A DNA stretch of 64,000 bases, taken from assembly GCF_035581345.1 (NCBI RefSeq), contig NZ_CP141608.1, positions 5,486,501 through 5,550,500 on the forward strand. The letters run 5' to 3'. Each line of letters starts with the position of its first letter. The stretch's first letter is position 1. The translations under genes were made by a program, and so were the position numbers. The notes beneath the pieces are model-generated. The model had not been told where the DNA came from, searched no databases, and worked only from the letters and a program-made list of their open reading frames with translations. Source of the stretch: Pseudomonas sp. JQ170C (GTDB lineage: Bacteria; Pseudomonadota; Gammaproteobacteria; Pseudomonadales; Pseudomonadaceae). Below, piece after piece: positions 25,723-34,361 of this stretch.

Positions 25723-26887
25723 CAGCAGGCTCCAGCAGCGGATAACAGTCAGCCAATGCATCCAACAATAGCTGCACCTGCGCCTCGCTGTGCGCCGCGC
25801 TCAAGGTCACCCGCAACCGCGCGCTGCCTGCCGGTACGGTCGGCGGGCGGATCGCCGTCACCAGCAAACCGCGCTCGCGCAGCATCTGCGACAGACGCAA
25901 GGCCCGGCCACTGTCGCCAATCAGGATCGGCTGGATCGGCGTGAAGCTGTCCATCAACTGCAGGCCGATCTGTTCGGCGCCGGTGCGAAACTGCTGGATC
26001 AGCGTCGCCAGGTGCTCACGCCGCCAATGCTCGCTGCGCAGCAGTTGCAGGCTGCGCAAAGTAGCGCACGCAAGGGCCGGGGGCTGGCTGGTGGTATAGA
26101 TGTAGGGACGGGCGAACTGGATCAGGCACTCGATCAATTCTTCGCTACCCGCCACAAATGCCCCGGCAGTACCGCATGCCTTGCCCAGGGTACCGATCAG
26201 CACCGGCACCTGTTCGTGGCTCAAACCGAAATGCTCGACGATCCCGCCGCCATTGCGGCCCAGGGTGCCAAAGCCGTGGGCGTCGTCGACCATCAACCAG
26301 GCATCTCGCGCCTTGGCCGTGGCCGCCAGCGCCGGCAGATCGGCGATATCGCCGTCCATGCTGAACACCCCGTCGGTGACCACCAGGGTGTTGCCCACCG
26401 CCTTGTCCAGGCGGTTGGCCAGGCTGGCCGCGTCGTTATGCAGGTAGCGATTGAAGCGCGCCCCGCTGAGCAGCCCGGCATCGAGCAGCGAGGCGTGATT
26501 GAGACGATCCTGCAGCACCGTATCGCCCTGGCCGACCAGCGCCGTCAGGGCGCCGAGGTTGGCCATGTAGCCGGTGGTGAACAGCAGCGCACGCGGGCGG
26601 CCGGTCAGTTCGGCCAGCGCTTCTTCGACCTCGTGATGGGGGGTGCTGTGGCCGATCACCAGATGAGAGGCCCCGCCTCCCACACCCCAGCGCTCGGCAC
26701 CGGCGCGCCAGGCGGCAATCACCTCCGGATGATTGGCCAGCCCCAGGTAATCGTTGCTGCAGAACGCCAGCAACGGCTGGCCGTCCACCACCACCTGCGG
26801 GCCCTGGGGGCTCTGCAGCAAGGGGCGCTGGCGATACAGGTCAGCGGCGCGGCGTTGTTCCAGCCGCGCGCGAAGATCAAAGGCCAT
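25715..26887 (-). CDS. bioF: 8-amino-7-oxononanoate synthase (390 aa)
   Basis: BioF, a PLP alpha-oxoamine synthase, condenses pimeloyl-ACP with alanine. It shows the [12 protein letters not shown] start motif, [10 protein letters not shown] (PLP-contacting) and [14 protein letters not shown] with the Schiff-base Lys. The start follows GAGG five bases upstream, eight bases after the bioB stop. Length is typical. Confidence 0.96.
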   Translation of the reverse strand: MAFDLRARLEQRRAADLYRQRPLLQSPQGPQVVVDGQPLLAFCSNDYLGLANHPEVIAAWRAGAERWGVGGGASHLVIGHSTPHHEVEEALAELTGRPRALLFTTGYMANLGALTALVGQGDTVLQDRLNHASLLDAGLLSGARFNRYLHNDAASLANRLDKAVGNTLVVTDGVFSMDGDIADLPALAATAKARDAWLMVDDAHGFGTLGRNGGGIVEHFGLSHEQVPVLIGTLGKACGTAGAFVAGSEELIECLIQFARPYIYTTSQPPALACATLRSLQLLRSEHWRREHLATLIQQFRTGAEQIGLQLMDSFTPIQPILIGDSGRALRLSQMLRERGLLVTAIRPPTVPAGSARLRVTLSAAHSEAQVQLLLDALADCYPLLEPADA

Positions 26888-26894
26888 GGCCGCC

Positions 26895-27953
26895 TCAGGC
26901 CGAGACGGCGTTATAGAACAGCTCGCTGCTCTTCTGCTCGATCAGGGCCTGCTCGATGGCAGCCTGATGAACTTCGTCGGCATGCTCTTCGCGCGCTTCA
27001 GGCTGGATGCCCAGGCGGGCGAACAGCTGCATGTCCTTGTCGGCTTGCGGGTTGGCGGTGGTCAGGAGTTTTTCGCCGTAGAAAATCGAGTTGGCGCCGG
27101 CGAAGAATGCCAGTGCCTGCATCTGCTCGTTCATCGCCTCGCGGCCGGCCGACAGGCGCACATGAGATTTGGGCATCAGAATCCGGGCAACGGCGAGCAT
27201 GCGGATGAAGTCGAACGGATCGACCTCCTCGGCATTCTCCAGCGGCGTTCCGGCGACCTTGACCAGCATGTTGATCGGCACCGACTCCGGATGCTCCGGC
27301 AGGTTGGCCAGCTGGATCAACAGGCCCGCGCGGTCGTCCAGCGACTCGCCCATGCCGAGGATCCCGCCCGAGCAGATCTTCATGCCCGCATCGCGCACAT
27401 AGGCCAGGGTCTGCAGGCGCTCGCTGTAGGTGCGGGTGGTGATGATGCTGCCGTAGAACTCTGGCGAGGTGTCGAGGTTGTGGTTGTAGTAGTCCAGCCC
27501 GGCTTCGGCCAGGGCCTGGGTCTGTTCCTGGTCGAGCTTGCCCAGGGTCATGCAGGTTTCCAGGCCCATGGCCTTGACCCCTTTGACCATCTGCAGCACG
27601 TAGGGCATGTCTTTGGCCGAAGGGTGTTTCCAGGCGGCGCCCATGCAGAAGCGGGTGGAACCGATGGCCTTCGCCCGGGCCGCCTCTTCAAGGACCTTCT
27701 GCACTTCCATCAGCTTCTGCTTTTCCAGCCCGGTGTTGTAGTGGCCGGACTGTGGACAATATTTGCAATCTTCCGGGCAGGCGCCGGTCTTGATCGACAG
27801 CAAGGTGGAGACCTGGACGCGGTTGGCGTCGAAGTGCGCGCGATGCACGGTTTGCGCCTGGAACAGCAGGTCATTGAACGGTTGCTGGAACAGCGCCTTG
27901 ACCTCGGCCAGGTTCCAGTCGTGACGTGTTGTTGCAGTTGTGCTGGCGCTCAT
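26895..27953 (-). CDS. bioB: Biotin synthase (352 aa)
   Basis: A radical SAM enzyme that inserts sulfur into dethiobiotin. The cluster motif [10 protein letters not shown] is near residue 60, and the conserved [10 protein letters not shown] and [10 protein letters not shown] segments follow. The ATG at 27953 has AAGGAA eight bases upstream; the longer reading frame upstream lacks such a site. It is first in the operon bioB-F-H-C-D. A BirA-type operator and matching promoter lie 70-130 bases upstream, so biotin repression is expected. Confidence 0.97.
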   Translation of the reverse strand: MSASTTATTRHDWNLAEVKALFQQPFNDLLFQAQTVHRAHFDANRVQVSTLLSIKTGACPEDCKYCPQSGHYNTGLEKQKLMEVQKVLEEAARAKAIGSTRFCMGAAWKHPSAKDMPYVLQMVKGVKAMGLETCMTLGKLDQEQTQALAEAGLDYYNHNLDTSPEFYGSIITTRTYSERLQTLAYVRDAGMKICSGGILGMGESLDDRAGLLIQLANLPEHPESVPINMLVKVAGTPLENAEEVDPFDFIRMLAVARILMPKSHVRLSAGREAMNEQMQALAFFAGANSIFYGEKLLTTANPQADKDMQLFARLGIQPEAREEHADEVHQAAIEQALIEQKSSELFYNAVSA

Positions 27954-28024
27954 CGGCGGTTCCTTGTTTAGGCTTTGTCTGGCGCCGGTACAGGAAACCC
28001 GCCAGCGCATCACGGTTAGTTCGC

Positions 28025-28079
28025 ATAGTTAAGGAAGCCCGATGCGCTGTCAACCACGACTCAAAAACATGGTTTACAA
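28025..28079 (-). promoter_or_regulatory. bioB promoter with BirA-type operator (inside the 5' end of comF)
   Basis: On the minus strand TTGTAAACC (28071-28079) and GGTTGACAG (28047-28055) flank a 15-base spacer. This is the layout of the bio operator bound by BirA: one half is perfect, the other has two mismatches. The promoter-proximal half contains a perfect -35 TTGACA (28048-28053), and AACTAT 17 bases later (28025-28030) can serve as -10. Bound BirA would cover the -35. Confidence 0.75.
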
Positions 28080-28779
28080 GTGGTTAAATAGTAACCATAT
28101 CTGCTTGCTGTGCAATGAACCCGCCGAACAGCCATACCCGCTGTGCGTCGCCTGCGAAGCCGAACTGCCCTGGCTGCAGGACGGTTGCCAGGTCTGCGCC
28201 CTGCCCTTGCCCATGCACGGCCTGACCTGCGCCGAGTGCAGGCGCCGCGCTCCGGCCTTCTTTCGGGTCGAAGCCCCCTGGCATTACGGCTTTCCGCTGG
28301 ATGCCCTGATCAGCCGGTTCAAATACAACAGCCAGTGGCCACTGGGGCATCTGCTGGCCCAGTTGCTCGGCCGCTGGCTGTGCTATCGCTACAGCGAAGA
28401 CTTGCCGCGTCCGGCGTTGTTGCTCCCGGTGCCCTTGGCCCGACGTCGTTTGCGCCAGCGCGGCTACAACCAGGCGGCAATGCTGGCGAAATGGCTGAGC
28501 GGCCACACCGGCATCGCCTGCAATGAGCAGGTGCTCAAGCGCGTGCTCGACACACCGGCCCAGCAAGGCTCGAAAGCCCGGGCGCGCAAACGCAACCTGC
28601 GCCAGGCCTTTGTCGTCGCCAATGCCCAGGCAATCGAAGGCCGCCACCTGGCCTTGGTCGACGATGTACTGACCACCGGCGCCACCGCCCAGACCCTGGC
28701 CAGCCTGCTGCTCAAGGCCGGTGCTCGGCGGGTCGATGTCTATTGCCTGGCGCGCACGGCCAAGCCCGGCAGCGCTTGA
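28042..28779 (+). CDS. ComF-family phosphoribosyltransferase-like protein (245 aa)
   Basis: An N-terminal zinc-finger-like region with paired cysteines (CLLCNEP, LCVAC, CQVCALP, CAEC) is followed by a phosphoribosyltransferase fold whose PRPP loop reads LALVDDVLTTGAT. The family includes ComF of competent bacteria and GntX of E. coli; a role in DNA uptake is not established in pseudomonads. The ATG at 28042 has AAGGAAG at good spacing; a second ATG at 28069 is less well served. The first 13 codons overlap the BirA operator of the divergent bio operon, so biotin status could also affect this gene. Confidence 0.9.
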   Translation: MRCQPRLKNMVYKWLNSNHICLLCNEPAEQPYPLCVACEAELPWLQDGCQVCALPLPMHGLTCAECRRRAPAFFRVEAPWHYGFPLDALISRFKYNSQWPLGHLLAQLLGRWLCYRYSEDLPRPALLLPVPLARRRLRQRGYNQAAMLAKWLSGHTGIACNEQVLKRVLDTPAQQGSKARARKRNLRQAFVVANAQAIEGRHLALVDDVLTTGATAQTLASLLLKAGARRVDVYCLARTAKPGSA

Positions 28780-28840
28780 CTTGCCGCCGGGGTGCGGGCA
28801 CTTTTCACGCTCGACAATTCCTGCATGCCAGCCATCACTC

Positions 28841-29605
28841 ATGTCCTTGCCCGCCCTGCTCACCCAGCACATCGTTCGCCGCCCGCAGCGTATTGCGTTG
28901 CTGCAGCACATCGCCGAACAAGGCTCGATCACCCGTGCCGCAAAAAGCGCCGGCATGAGCTACAAAGCGGCCTGGGATGCCATTGATGAGCTCAACAACC
29001 TGGCCGCCAAACCGCTGGTGGAACGCAGTGTGGGCGGCCGTGGTGGCGGCGGGGCAAAACTGTCGCAGGAAGGCCAGCGGGTGCTGCGCCTGTACCAGCA
29101 CTTGCAAGCCCTGCAGACACAGATTCTGGAAGCCGCCGAAGACGCCAGCGACCTCGACTTGCTGGGCCGTCTGATGCTGCGCACCAGTGCGCGGAATCAG
29201 TTGCACGGGCAAGTCAGCGCAATTGAGGCACAAGGGCATTACGACCGGATTACCCTGGCCCTGGCGGGCGACTTGAGCATCGATGCGCTGATCACCCGCG
29301 ACAGCACCCAGCGCCTGGAGCTGACCCCGGGCACCACGGTGGTGGCCTTGATCAAGGCCGGCTGGCTGAACTTGCTCAGCCCGCAGGAACAACCGCTGGA
29401 GGGCTACAACTGCCTGCAAGCCAAGGTCGAGGAACTGCTCGACAACGCGCCCGACCCCACCGAAGCCCGCCTGACGCTGTGCAACGGCCAGACCCTGTGC
29501 ACCTTTGCCGAACCCGCCTGGCTCAAATCTCATGGCGTTGCCGCCGGCAGTGATATTCGCGTCCAGTTCCAGCCGTCCTACGTGCTGATCGGCACACCGT
29601 TATAA
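28841..29605 (+). CDS. modE: Molybdate-responsive regulator ModE (254 aa)
   Basis: An N-terminal ModE-type winged helix (QHIAEQGSITRAAKSAGMSYKAAWDAIDELN) with the glycine-rich VGGRGGGGAKLS wing is followed by two TOBE/Mop molybdate-binding repeats. The first is around ARNQLHGQVSAIEA and the second covers the C-terminal third. ModE represses molybdate uptake and tunes molybdoenzyme genes when molybdate is bound. No mod transport genes are adjacent, so it acts in trans. The start is placed at the ATG at 28841, where the conserved region begins; the ribosome site is weak. Confidence 0.92.
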   Translation: MSLPALLTQHIVRRPQRIALLQHIAEQGSITRAAKSAGMSYKAAWDAIDELNNLAAKPLVERSVGGRGGGGAKLSQEGQRVLRLYQHLQALQTQILEAAEDASDLDLLGRLMLRTSARNQLHGQVSAIEAQGHYDRITLALAGDLSIDALITRDSTQRLELTPGTTVVALIKAGWLNLLSPQEQPLEGYNCLQAKVEELLDNAPDPTEARLTLCNGQTLCTFAEPAWLKSHGVAAGSDIRVQFQPSYVLIGTPL

Positions 29606-29608
29606 AAA

Positions 29609-29626
29609 CCGACACAAAACCGTCAC
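29609..29626 (+). promoter_or_regulatory. PHO-box-like direct repeat upstream of phoX
   Basis: CCGACAC-AAAA-CCGTCAC has the 7-4-7 direct-repeat layout of PhoB boxes (consensus CTGTCAT-N4-CTGTCAC): five and six of seven positions match. It begins three bases after the modE stop codon and 60 bases before the phoX start, a normal place for a PhoB-dependent promoter. Confidence 0.55.
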
Positions 29627-29669
29627 AACCCCTGACTAAGGTGACTGCCTAAACCGCAGGAAGCCTGTC

Positions 29670-31571
29670 ATGAACCTATTAGAAGAACACCAGCACACTG
29701 ACCTCGAACAGCTGGTCAACCTCAGCCGTCGCCGTTTCATCGGAGCCGGCGCCTTGTGCGGCGCCGCCCTGTTCCTCAGTGGCAACCTGCTCAGCCGCAG
29801 TGTCATGGCCGCCAGCGTAGACGCCGCCAACAGCAGCCTGCTTGGCTTCACCAGCATTCCGGCGGCGACCGCCGACAGCATCAGTCTGCCGCCGGGCTAC
29901 AAAGCCTCGGTGCTGATCAGCTGGGGCCAGCCCTTGCACACCGACTCGCCGGCCTTCGATGTGTCTGGTCATGGCAGCGCCAAAGCCCAGGAACTGCAGT
30001 TTGGTGACAACAACGACGGCATGAGCCTGTTCCCCTTCCCGGGTGACGACAACCGCGCGCTGATGGCAATCAACAACGAATACACCAACTACCGCTACCT
30101 GTTCGCCCATGGCGGTCAGCCCACTTCGTCGCAAGACGTGCACAAGGCCCAGGCGGCCGAAGGCGTCTCGGTGATCGAGGTCAAGCGCAGCAACGGCCAG
30201 TGGCAATTCGTCCAGGGATCGCCCTACAACCGGCGCATCCACGGCAACACGCCCATTCGCGTCAGTGGCCCTGCCGCAGGCGATGCCTTGCTCAGAACCG
30301 CCGCCGACAACAGCGGCCGCAAAGTGCTGGGCACCTTCCAGAACTGCGCCAACGGCAAGACGCCGTGGGGCACCTACCTGACCTGCGAAGAGAACTTCAC
30401 CGACTGCTTTGGCAGCAGCGACACCGCCCAGGTGTTCGATGCCGGGCAAAAACGCTACGGCGCGACAGTGACCGGCAAAGAGGTGGGCTGGCATCAACAC
30501 GACCCGCGCTTTGACCTGGCAAAGAACCCCAATGAACTGAACCGCCATGGTTGGGTCGTGGAAATCGACCCGTTCGATCCGGACTCGACCCCGATCAAGC
30601 GCACCGCCCTGGGCCGCTTCAAGCACGAGAATGCCGCGCTTGGCGAAACCCGCGACGGCCGTGCAGTCGTCTACATGGGCGACGATGAACGCGGCGAGTT
30701 CATCTACAAGTTCATCAGCCGCGACCGCATCGACCACAAGAACCCCAGCGCCAACCGCAACCTGCTCGACCACGGCACCCTGTATGTCGCCCGCTTCGAC
30801 GATGGCGACAGCAACGCCGATCATCCGCGTGGCAAAGGCCAATGGCTGGAGCTGACCCACGGCAAGAACGGCCTGATCGCCGCCAATGGCTTTGCCAGCC
30901 AGGCCCAGGTACTGATCCACGCCCGCCTGGCTGCCAGCCAGCTCAAGGCCACGCGCATGGACCGCCCGGAGTGGATCGTGGTGAGCCCCAAGGATGGCCA
31001 GGTCTATTGCACCCTGACCAACAACGTCAAACGCGGCGAAGAAGGCCAACCCGCCGGCGGCCCCAACCCGAGGGAGAAAAACCTCTACGGGCAAATCCTG
31101 CGCTGGCGTGAAACCGAAGACGACCACGGCGCCATGAGCTTTGACTGGGACCTGTTCGTGGTCGCCGGCAATCCCGCCGTGCATGCGGGCGACGCCAAGG
31201 GCGGATCAAGCAACATCAACCCACAGAACATGTTCAACAGCCCGGATGGCCTGGGTTTCGACGCCGATGGCCGGCTGTGGATTCTCACCGACGGCGATTA
31301 CAGCAATGCCGGCGACTTCGCCGGCATGGGCAACAACCAGATGCTCTGTGCCGACCCGGTGAGTGGCGAGATCCGCCGCTTCATGGTCGGCCCCGTGGCC
31401 TGTGAAGTGACCGGCATCGCTTTTGCGCCAGACCAGCGCACCTTGTTCGTCGGCATCCAGCACCCTGGCGAAACCGGTGGTTCGACCTTCCCGGATCACC
31501 AGCCCAACGGCAAGCCACGTTCATCGGTCATCGCCGTCAGCCGTGAAGACGGCGGTATCGTCGGCACCTGA
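29670..31571 (+). CDS. PhoX-family (DUF839) alkaline phosphatase-like protein, Tat-exported (633 aa)
   Basis: A twin-arginine signal (SRRRFIGAG, residues 19-27, then a hydrophobic stretch) sends a folded, metal-loaded protein to the periplasm. The body matches the PhoX/DUF839 beta-propeller family, with GNTPIRVSGPAAG, WGTYLTCEEN, YMGDDERGEFIYKF and the late DGLGFDADGRLWILTDG metal-site region. PhoX enzymes are calcium- and iron-dependent phosphomonoesterases. A PHO-box-like repeat lies upstream, consistent with phosphate control. A REP pair follows. I keep the symbol empty because several DUF839 paralogues exist and activity varies. Confidence 0.87.
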   Translation: MNLLEEHQHTDLEQLVNLSRRRFIGAGALCGAALFLSGNLLSRSVMAASVDAANSSLLGFTSIPAATADSISLPPGYKASVLISWGQPLHTDSPAFDVSGHGSAKAQELQFGDNNDGMSLFPFPGDDNRALMAINNEYTNYRYLFAHGGQPTSSQDVHKAQAAEGVSVIEVKRSNGQWQFVQGSPYNRRIHGNTPIRVSGPAAGDALLRTAADNSGRKVLGTFQNCANGKTPWGTYLTCEENFTDCFGSSDTAQVFDAGQKRYGATVTGKEVGWHQHDPRFDLAKNPNELNRHGWVVEIDPFDPDSTPIKRTALGRFKHENAALGETRDGRAVVYMGDDERGEFIYKFISRDRIDHKNPSANRNLLDHGTLYVARFDDGDSNADHPRGKGQWLELTHGKNGLIAANGFASQAQVLIHARLAASQLKATRMDRPEWIVVSPKDGQVYCTLTNNVKRGEEGQPAGGPNPREKNLYGQILRWRETEDDHGAMSFDWDLFVVAGNPAVHAGDAKGGSSNINPQNMFNSPDGLGFDADGRLWILTDGDYSNAGDFAGMGNNQMLCADPVSGEIRRFMVGPVACEVTGIAFAPDQRTLFVGIQHPGETGGSTFPDHQPNGKPRSSVIAVSREDGGIVGT

Positions 31572-31590
31572 TTGCCCCGCACAAAACCTT

Positions 31591-31646
31591 TGTAGGAGCG
31601 GGCTTGCCCCGCGATATCGCTATCGCGGGCCAAGCCCGCTCCTACA
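31591..31646 (+). repeat. REP pair after the phoX-like gene
   Basis: Opposed REP copies at 31591-31614 and 31622-31646 with a very short spacer that itself reads GATATC, making a long near-perfect hairpin. It separates the PhoX-like gene from srkA. Confidence 0.94.
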
Positions 31647-31704
31647 AAAATGTGCGGTACCATGCCTGCATGATGCGGCCACCTGCCGCACAGCAGGAGC
31701 GAAC

Positions 31705-32679
31705 ATGTCCCACCCCTTTGAAACACTTACCCCCGACCTGGTCCTCGACGCCGTCGAGAGCATCGGCTTTCTCAGCGATGCCCGCGTGCTGGCACTCAAC
31801 AGCTACGAGAACCGCGTCTACCAGGTGGGCATCGAAGGGAGCGAGCCGCTGATTGCCAAGTTCTACCGCCCGGATCGCTGGACCGATGCGGCAATCCTCG
31901 AAGAGCACAGCTTTACCGCCGAACTGGCTGAATGCGAGGTGCCTGTGGTGGCGCCACTTATCCACAACGGCGAAACCCTGTTCGAGCACAGCGGCTTTCG
32001 TTTTACCCTGTTCCCCCGCCGCGGCGGCCGCGCACCGGAGCCGGGCAACCTGGACCAGCTCTATCGCCTCGGCCAACTGCTGGGGCGTTTGCATGGAGTC
32101 GGCGCCACGCGCCCCTTCGAGCACCGTGAAGCCCTGGCAGTGGATAACTTTGGCCATGCCTCACTGAACACCCTGCTAGAAGGCAACTTCGTACCCAAGA
32201 GCCTGCTGCCCGCGTTCGAGTCGGTGGCCCGCGACCTGCTCAAGCGGGTCGAAGCTGTCTATGCCAGTACCCCGCATCAAAATATCCGCCTGCACGGTGA
32301 CTGCCACCCCGGCAACATGATGTGCCGTGATGAGGTGTTTCACATCGTCGACCTTGACGACTGCCGCATGGGCCCCGCCGTTCAGGACCTGTGGATGATG
32401 CTCGCCGGTAGCCGCCAGGAACGCCTGGGCCAGTTGGCCGAGTTGATGGATGGCTACAACGAGTTCCACGACTTCGATCCACGAGAGCTGGCCTTGATCG
32501 AGCCGTTGCGCGCCCTGCGCCTGCTGCACTACAGCGCCTGGCTCGCACGCCGCTGGGACGACCCGGCGTTCCCTCGCAGCTTTCCGTGGTTTGGCCAGGA
32601 GCGCTACTGGGGCGATCAGATACTTGCCCTGCGTGAGCAGATGGCTGCCCTGGATGAAGAGCCACTGAAATTGTTCTGA
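31705..32679 (+). CDS. srkA: Stress response kinase A (SrkA/YihE), 324 aa
   Basis: A eukaryotic-like Ser/Thr kinase of the aminoglycoside-phosphotransferase fold. Visible features are NSYENRVYQVG, the ATP lysine in LIAKFYRPDRW, the catalytic loop IRLHGDCHPGNMM and the metal-binding IVDLDDC. SrkA counters MazEF-type killing and helps survival under stress in E. coli; dsbA, its usual E. coli neighbour, is absent here. The ATG at 31705 follows CAGGAGCG. It stands alone between a REP pair and rarD. Confidence 0.92.
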   Translation: MSHPFETLTPDLVLDAVESIGFLSDARVLALNSYENRVYQVGIEGSEPLIAKFYRPDRWTDAAILEEHSFTAELAECEVPVVAPLIHNGETLFEHSGFRFTLFPRRGGRAPEPGNLDQLYRLGQLLGRLHGVGATRPFEHREALAVDNFGHASLNTLLEGNFVPKSLLPAFESVARDLLKRVEAVYASTPHQNIRLHGDCHPGNMMCRDEVFHIVDLDDCRMGPAVQDLWMMLAGSRQERLGQLAELMDGYNEFHDFDPRELALIEPLRALRLLHYSAWLARRWDDPAFPRSFPWFGQERYWGDQILALREQMAALDEEPLKLF

Positions 32680-32743
32680 AGCGCGGGCCAGACTGTCTAC
32701 AATAGCCACTGCTTTTAGTTAGCTGCCTAAGCAAGGAATCTGC

Positions 32744-33631
32744 ATGCATGCCGCCAACCCGCGCCGCGGGTACATCCTGGGCCTGAGCGCCTACATCATC
32801 TGGGGCTTATTCCCGCTCTACTTCAAAGCGCTGCAAAGCGTACCCGCCGTAGAAATCATCGTTCACCGGATACTCTGGTCGGCCCTGTTCGGCTCACTGT
32901 TGCTGTTGGTGTGGAAGCACCCGGGCTGGTGGCGTGAACTGCGCGACAATCCCAAGCGCCTCGCCATCCTGGCCTTGAGCGGCTCGTTGATTGCCGGTAA
33001 CTGGCTGACCTATGTGTGGTCGGTGAACAATGGCCGCATGCTCGAAGCGAGCCTGGGCTACTACATCAACCCACTGATCAATGTGCTGCTGGGCATGTTG
33101 CTGCTCGGCGAGCGCCTGCGACGGTTGCAATGGGTGGCGGTAGGTCTGGCGGCAGCGGGTGTGGCGCAGCAGGTCTGGCAGGTGGGCAGCTTGCCCTGGG
33201 TTTCACTGATACTGGCGCTGAGCTTCGGCTTCTACGGCCTGATCCGCAAACAGGCGCCGGTAGCGGCCCTGCCTGGGCTTGTAGTGGAAACCTGGATGCT
33301 GGTGCCCCTGGCCATCGGCTGGCTGCTGCTCAACCCCTTGGCCGCCAGCGCCCAGCCAAGCTTCTACAGCACCACCGAAGCGCTCTGGCTGATGGCTGCA
33401 GGGCCAGTCACGCTGATCCCGCTGGTGTGTTTCAACGCCGCCGCCCGTCACCTGCCCTACACCACCCTGGGGTTCTTGCAATACCTGGCACCCACCCTGG
33501 TATTGCTGCAGGCCGTGCTGCTGTTTGGTGAACACTTGTCGAGCAGCACCCTGGTTGCCTTCATGTTTATCTGGGCGGGCCTGGCTCTCTACAGCGTCGA
33601 TGCCTGGCTGAGTTTGCGCCGGCGTAGCTGA
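32744..33631 (+). CDS. rarD: RarD, EamA-family transporter (295 aa)
   Basis: About ten membrane helices and the RarD signatures GLSAYIIWGLFPLYFK at the N-terminus, LTYVWSVNNGRMLEASLGYYINP and YTTLGFLQYLAPT. The family belongs to the drug/metabolite transporter superfamily; the name comes from chloramphenicol sensitivity, and the natural substrate is unknown. AAGGAA precedes the start; an ATG at 32748 is out of frame. The 3' side faces the convergent GcvR-like gene across a 211-base gap containing DnaA boxes. Confidence 0.92.
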   Translation: MHAANPRRGYILGLSAYIIWGLFPLYFKALQSVPAVEIIVHRILWSALFGSLLLLVWKHPGWWRELRDNPKRLAILALSGSLIAGNWLTYVWSVNNGRMLEASLGYYINPLINVLLGMLLLGERLRRLQWVAVGLAAAGVAQQVWQVGSLPWVSLILALSFGFYGLIRKQAPVAALPGLVVETWMLVPLAIGWLLLNPLAASAQPSFYSTTEALWLMAAGPVTLIPLVCFNAAARHLPYTTLGFLQYLAPTLVLLQAVLLFGEHLSSSTLVAFMFIWAGLALYSVDAWLSLRRRS

Positions 33632-33694
33632 TCAAAAAACGTACAAACCTTTGCAGGCCACGTAATCCGTGGCCTGCAGCAACCTCTCCCAAGG

Positions 33695-33816
33695 TTATCC
33701 ACACCCTCATCCCCGCGCTTTGTGCACAAGCCACTGATTATTGGTGGTTTTTTGCTCAATTGCCGCAAAGCCACGGCCCGCTTGGGCTGGCGTCGGCTTC
33801 CCCCAGCTTATCCACA
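33695..33816 (+). other. Pair of exact DnaA boxes in the rarD-gcvR gap
   Basis: TTATCCACA occurs at 33695-33703 and 33808-33816 in the same orientation, the consensus DnaA 9-mer. Between them TTGTGCACA near 33720 differs at two positions. The gap is between convergent genes, so these are not promoters. Two other exact copies in the window (near 10383 and 31958) lie in coding sequence. A DnaA-titration role is possible. Confidence 0.45.
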
Positions 33817-33842
33817 GGCCGGTCCCCGGCAAACCGGGATAA

Positions 33843-34361
33843 CTATTCTTCAGGGCGCAGCTTGAGTTCCACCATCAAATCGTCGGCCAGCGCCTCAAGC
33901 TTGGCCTGCAGGCTGTCCAAGGACAACGTCAGCGGCATGGCCAGCAAGGCATCGGCATGGAACAGCGGTTCGCTGCTCATCGGTGCCGGCCGCACATCGG
34001 TGGTAAAGCGCTCCAGGTTGACCCCTTGCTCGGCCAACAGGCGGGTGATATCGCGCACGATGCCGGGGCGATCGTTGCCTACCAGTTCCATTGCAATCGG
34101 CTTCCAGGTGCAGGACGGCTCGATGCCGCTTTCGGCGATCAGCACGCGAATGTCGTACTTGCCCAGGGCCTGCAGCGCCTCGACCAGTTCGTCATACGAC
34201 TCCGCCGGCACCGCCACTCGCAAGATCCCGGCAAATTGCCCGGCCATGCGCGACATGCGACTCTCCAGCCAGTTACCGTTATGCTCGGCAATGCACTCGG
34301 CGATACGCTCGACCTGGCCTGCCTTGTCCGGGGCGATTACTGTCAATACGAGATGATCCAC
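33843..34361 (-). CDS. GcvR-like protein with two ACT domains (172 aa)
   Basis: Two ACT domains: the first opens VDHLVLTVIAPDKAGQVERI, the second IAMELVGNDRPGIVRDITRLL. This is the two-domain layout of the glycine-cleavage repressor GcvR, which binds glycine and holds GcvA inactive. It has no DNA-binding domain. The GTG start at 34361 is preceded by GAGGTAAGG. No gcv genes are adjacent, and the plus-strand glcB (glyoxylate metabolism) lies beyond the 437-base gap. Annotation as a gcv regulator is by family only. Confidence 0.8.
   Translation of the reverse strand: MDHLVLTVIAPDKAGQVERIAECIAEHNGNWLESRMSRMAGQFAGILRVAVPAESYDELVEALQALGKYDIRVLIAESGIEPSCTWKPIAMELVGNDRPGIVRDITRLLAEQGVNLERFTTDVRPAPMSSEPLFHADALLAMPLTLSLDSLQAKLEALADDLMVELKLRPEE

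Noticed and set aside
24199..28000. Possible additional bio genes (bioA or bioI) in the biotin operon
   Set aside because: The five coupled genes account for all sequence; bioA is absent from the window and is commonly located elsewhere in pseudomonads.
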